Source: Colletes latitarsis
Taxonomy: Eukaryota > Arthropoda > Insecta > Hymenoptera > Colletidae
Reading direction: 5' to 3'
Assembly: GCF_051014445.1 (NCBI RefSeq)
Contig: NC_135141.1
Span: 28,729,422 to 28,793,421 of the forward strand
DNA length: 64,000 nt
Of the stretch, positions 61,138 to 64,000 are shown piece after piece. Both the position numbers and the translations under genes were made by a program. The notes under the pieces are model-generated. The model was given only the letters and a program-made list of their open reading frames with translations. It had not been told where the DNA came from and did no database searches. Position 1 is the first letter of the stretch; every line of letters starts with the position of its first letter.

Positions 61138-62734
61138 ACTTCACTAGAGAACGTCATACAATCGCACGATAGAGTCACGCGAACGAATACCGACAATTCC
61201 TAGACGCTCTCCGCATTTTTGAGTTTACGTGGCGAGTTCAGCCGCGATTACGTTTTCCTTCCAGAGGCGTAACGGAAGAGCATTACGACGTACACCTGTG
61301 AGACAACATTCCTCTTACTTGCACTCACAGTCCCTCCTCCTTTCAAGAAACTGACGATCATGTAGCATCCGTGCCTCTATCCATTCGACTTTCTTGTATT
61401 CGTCGGCACTTTTTTTTCTTGCTTTCAGATCGATGCATCAAGTCTAACGCTTCTTTTGTCAGATTACGTTTACCGTGTCGCTGGAGACTTTCTTATGGTT
61501 CATCGTTGCATTCCAAATTTTTGTTCACCGATTATACACGTATACGCTTAAAACGCGTCGAGATCCGTCAAAGGCGTAAACGAATCTCTGTAATTATCGT
61601 CAAACGATAGAAAATACATCGATTGACAAACGGAATCACACGGAAATATCGTCGCGAGAATAAGAAAAAAGTTACAGATCTTTGTGGGACGTACACAATG
61701 CTAGTGTCGACGATTTGAAACACGTATGTTAGAAAAGTTAAACATACAATTGTCGGTGCACTTGAATTCACATTTATTATAATAGTTTAATTTCTAACGA
61801 ATACACTGTATACGAAAATTATGAACTTTCATGTTTCAATACTTTCTTCTGCACCGTTGTCCCTTCAGGAGTCTCAAGTAACGCAGCACAAAACGGTCAC
61901 ATTCACCTGGTAACACCTGGCAACACCGTTAAATTTTTTGGAAATTCATTTACACGTTTTCTTATTAAAATAAAAAATACCCACGGAGAACTTTTCTTAT
62001 GAAATTCTGACGAAACGCAAAAACTTTCATAACGCGACGCGTGATCCGAACTGTCCGTGAGTTTCGTTCGAATTACAAAGTTTTGTTGACTGACCGTCAT
62101 CGGCTGCGTTCACAGGAGGTATAAAGTTGAAATTACAGCCACGCGCATGCCGAACGTCGCCACAGACGTTCAGCCAGTCAGCAAAGAGATACGACGTCCA
62201 ATCAGAAGTGTTTTGCAATTTGAGATACAGCGGTTGGTATTCACTGTGCACTTAGAACAAAAATTTCATTTTTTAATAAAAAAAGATTTGCATTAAATAG
62301 TTAGCACATTAACAGATGGTTATTTCGTGACCGACATGTTTACAAAGTGTCTTAAAATAGTTTATATTAAAAGAACCCTGATACTCGTAATATCTTAAAT
62401 AATGCTATTGTCGTTAGGCATGCTATGCAATAAAAAGTGTACTGTTAAATCGTCGAATATTTATAAAGATACCTCTAGATATGAAAAGCTGCCCTGACAA
62501 TAACGTGTTAATATTTTCTTATAAAAAATTAATTTATATAACAGCATAGCTTTTATAAAATATCGCGTTAATATTTTTAATTTATACGCAAAATACGATA
62601 AAAATTTATTTCTTTATGCAATTTTCATTTATTTCTTGTTTTTCACAACCTATATCTACACTAAAGGGAAAGTATTAGGTAATTGTTTTTTTAATAATAA
62701 AGACAGAAACATGAATTGTTAATGTTAAGAAATT
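61138..62734. promoter_or_regulatory. Sidekick 5'UTR/promoter region and gap to RpS15A
   Basis: Sidekick and RpS15A are both on the minus strand, so this stretch holds the sidekick promoter and 5'UTR at its lower end. CpG content is moderate to 62250, then the sequence becomes AT-rich up to the RpS15A 3' end. No TATA box or start site could be assigned with confidence, and no coding frame is supported. Confidence 0.5.
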
Positions 62735-62740
62735 TTTATT
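62735..62740 (-). terminator. RpS15A polyadenylation signal
   Basis: AATAAA on the minus strand lies 14 bases after the stop codon, giving the very short 3'UTR usual for ribosomal-protein mRNAs. Confidence 0.7.
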
Positions 62741-62754
62741 GAATTAAATAAAAA

Positions 62755-63353
62755 TTAAAAGAAAAATCCAAGTATTTTCCCTCCAAGATGTTTTCTCCTA
62801 GCTTCTTCATGATCCATAATTCCTCCGCTTGTAGTTAAGACAACATATCTGCAACATATGAAATACATTATGTATGTAATCAATTATTCTTTATGTAACA
62901 CAAACTTCTAAATACATACCCAAACTGACGAGATGGTAAAAGGTTGTTGGTCCACTTTTCAATATCATTAATTGGGACATCAAATCTAGGTGAAATAACA
63001 CCACACTTGTTTAACCTTCCACTGAGATTTACTACAACTTTGCCACTACGATGATCATCAACAATTTCAAATTCTCCTATGTATCCTAAGCATCATAAAA
63101 ATAATACAATAAAATTACAATATTAAAGAAATTAAGTTCCAAAAATGAATACACAAGAATGAAATACATTCTAATGTTAAAAACAAAAGAAAACCAGAGA
63201 ATACTTATGTGTTTTCTTACCTTTCCTCATCATAACAGTTAAAAATTTAATGATTACTTTTGAGCAGGGTCTTAAAAGCACCTGTCTTTTTCCACGCTTT
63301 TCAGCATTGTTAATGGATTTGAGAGCATCGCTAAGAACGTTCATACGCACCAT
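62755..63353 (-). CDS. RpS15A: 40S ribosomal protein S15A (uS8)
   Basis: Small-subunit ribosomal protein that binds 18S rRNA in the central domain. Three coding exons: 63353-63221, 63085-62920 and 62848-62755; 393 nt including the stop, exactly 130 residues, the invariant length of this protein in animals. It begins MVRMNVLSDALKSINNAEKR and ends EARRKHLGGKILGFFF. The middle exon carries GYIGEFEIVDDHRSGKVVVN and RLNKCGVISPRFDV. An acceptor (TTTTCAG) directly before the start codon shows that the 5'UTR comes from an upstream non-coding exon. The gene lies upstream of sidekick on the same strand. Confidence 0.97.
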
Positions 63354-63760
63354 GGCTGAAAACAAAATAATTTAAAATTACGTATTCTCTAATTACAAAC
63401 ACAAAAACTGTTTTTTACGAAGTATATTGATTATATCCATAATATAACTGTGACAACTAAACATAACCTATAAAAAACATAAAATAAGTTTAAGGAGTAT
63501 AATTCTGTCGTTTTACATATGTAGACGTCATAATATACGTAATTTGAATGTAACATTAAATAACTTTAAATAATACCACTTTCATTTAGTAAACAAAACA
63601 ATACAAGACAACTTGCCTGGTTTACCTCTCTGATCACTTTAAGACTTACGTTTTGAAACACTATATCTATCAAAATATTACCACTAAATAGTCGATGGCT
63701 TAAGCTAGTATTTAATTTATAATTTATTTATGCCGGATGAGTCTTAAACAAAGAGATTAC

Positions 63761-63823
63761 CTGCGATTTATAATTTTATTTATCACAGCAACGTACACGC
63801 TCGATTAGTCGAACGAAAAAGAG
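63761..63823 (-). promoter_or_regulatory. RpS15A: RpS15A TOP-like start and non-coding first exon
   Basis: On the minus strand CTCTTTTTCG (63823-63814) fits a terminal oligopyrimidine start, the signature of ribosomal-protein mRNAs that respond to TOR signalling. About 60 nt later comes a good donor (CGCAG-GTAATC, exon end 63761), which can join the acceptor just before the start codon at 63353. Two weaker donors lie within that intron (near 63625 and 63648), so the exact 5'UTR may vary. Confidence 0.65.
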
Positions 63824-64000
63824 AAATCCGAAGTCAGTGTTACCATACCAACTTCTTGAATTGCTTACAATTTCATTGGTCAAAATTTTTGGAACTTACC
63901 ATAATATTGTTGCTAATCGTTATCTAGTGTTATATGTAATAACAATTAATAACAATAATTCTGTACAAAGAATAAGTTCATTATCAACATTATAAATTTA
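63824..64000. other. Right edge, upstream of RpS15A
   Basis: AT-rich promoter-proximal sequence of RpS15A. An ATTGG (inverted CCAAT) occurs at 63875-63879. No other feature is visible before the window ends. Confidence 0.4.

Overview
This window is nuclear DNA from an insect, most likely a hymenopteran (bee, wasp or ant); the order is inferred. The genes carry many short introns in an AT-rich background, encode clearly arthropod-type proteins (NURF301, Sidekick) and alternate with a long intron of higher GC and undepleted CpG. There are no prokaryotic operons, CRISPR arrays or recognisable tRNA/rRNA genes.

Layout, left to right: (1) 1-2015, minus strand: most of a mitochondrial 4-aminobutyrate aminotransferase gene, with its C-terminus beyond the left edge. 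(2) 5287-16950, minus: a complete 27-exon NURF301/E(bx)/BPTF gene, the large subunit of the NURF chromatin remodeller. The exon chain I read is 8217 nt, a multiple of three, about 2738 aa. (3) 18755-20848, plus: AIMP2, a scaffold of the multi-tRNA-synthetase complex, in 4 exons (296 aa). It is divergent from NURF301 across 1.8 kb and convergent with the next gene. (4) 23212-61137, minus: a complete sidekick gene (six Ig, about thirteen FNIII, one TM segment, PDZ-binding tail GFSSFV), 26 constitutive exons giving 6531 nt or 2176 aa from the downstream Met. Its first intron is about 26.4 kb (34553-60968), while the rest of the gene fits in about 11 kb. (5) 62755-63353, minus: ribosomal protein S15A (uS8, 130 aa), with a TOP-like start and a non-coding first exon near 63761-63823.

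The genes share no pathway: they are a metabolic enzyme, a chromatin regulator, a translation scaffold, a synaptic adhesion protein and a ribosomal protein, and their adjacency is ordinary linkage. The sidekick first intron holds the mobile DNA: a non-autonomous element with 112-bp terminal inverted repeats (39437-40476), a shorter relative (59161-59673), a degenerate third copy (41061-41143) and a decayed mariner transposase (42820-43240).

The points most worth a second look are two unlisted exon candidates inside sidekick whose length and phase fit the reading frame (111 nt at 31657-31767 and 21 nt at 25027-25047), an outsized NURF301 intron placed exactly where a truncated isoform would end, the long-TIR repeat family, and a CACGTG-bearing hairpin at 41290-41328. 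I saw no convincing wholly new biological system.
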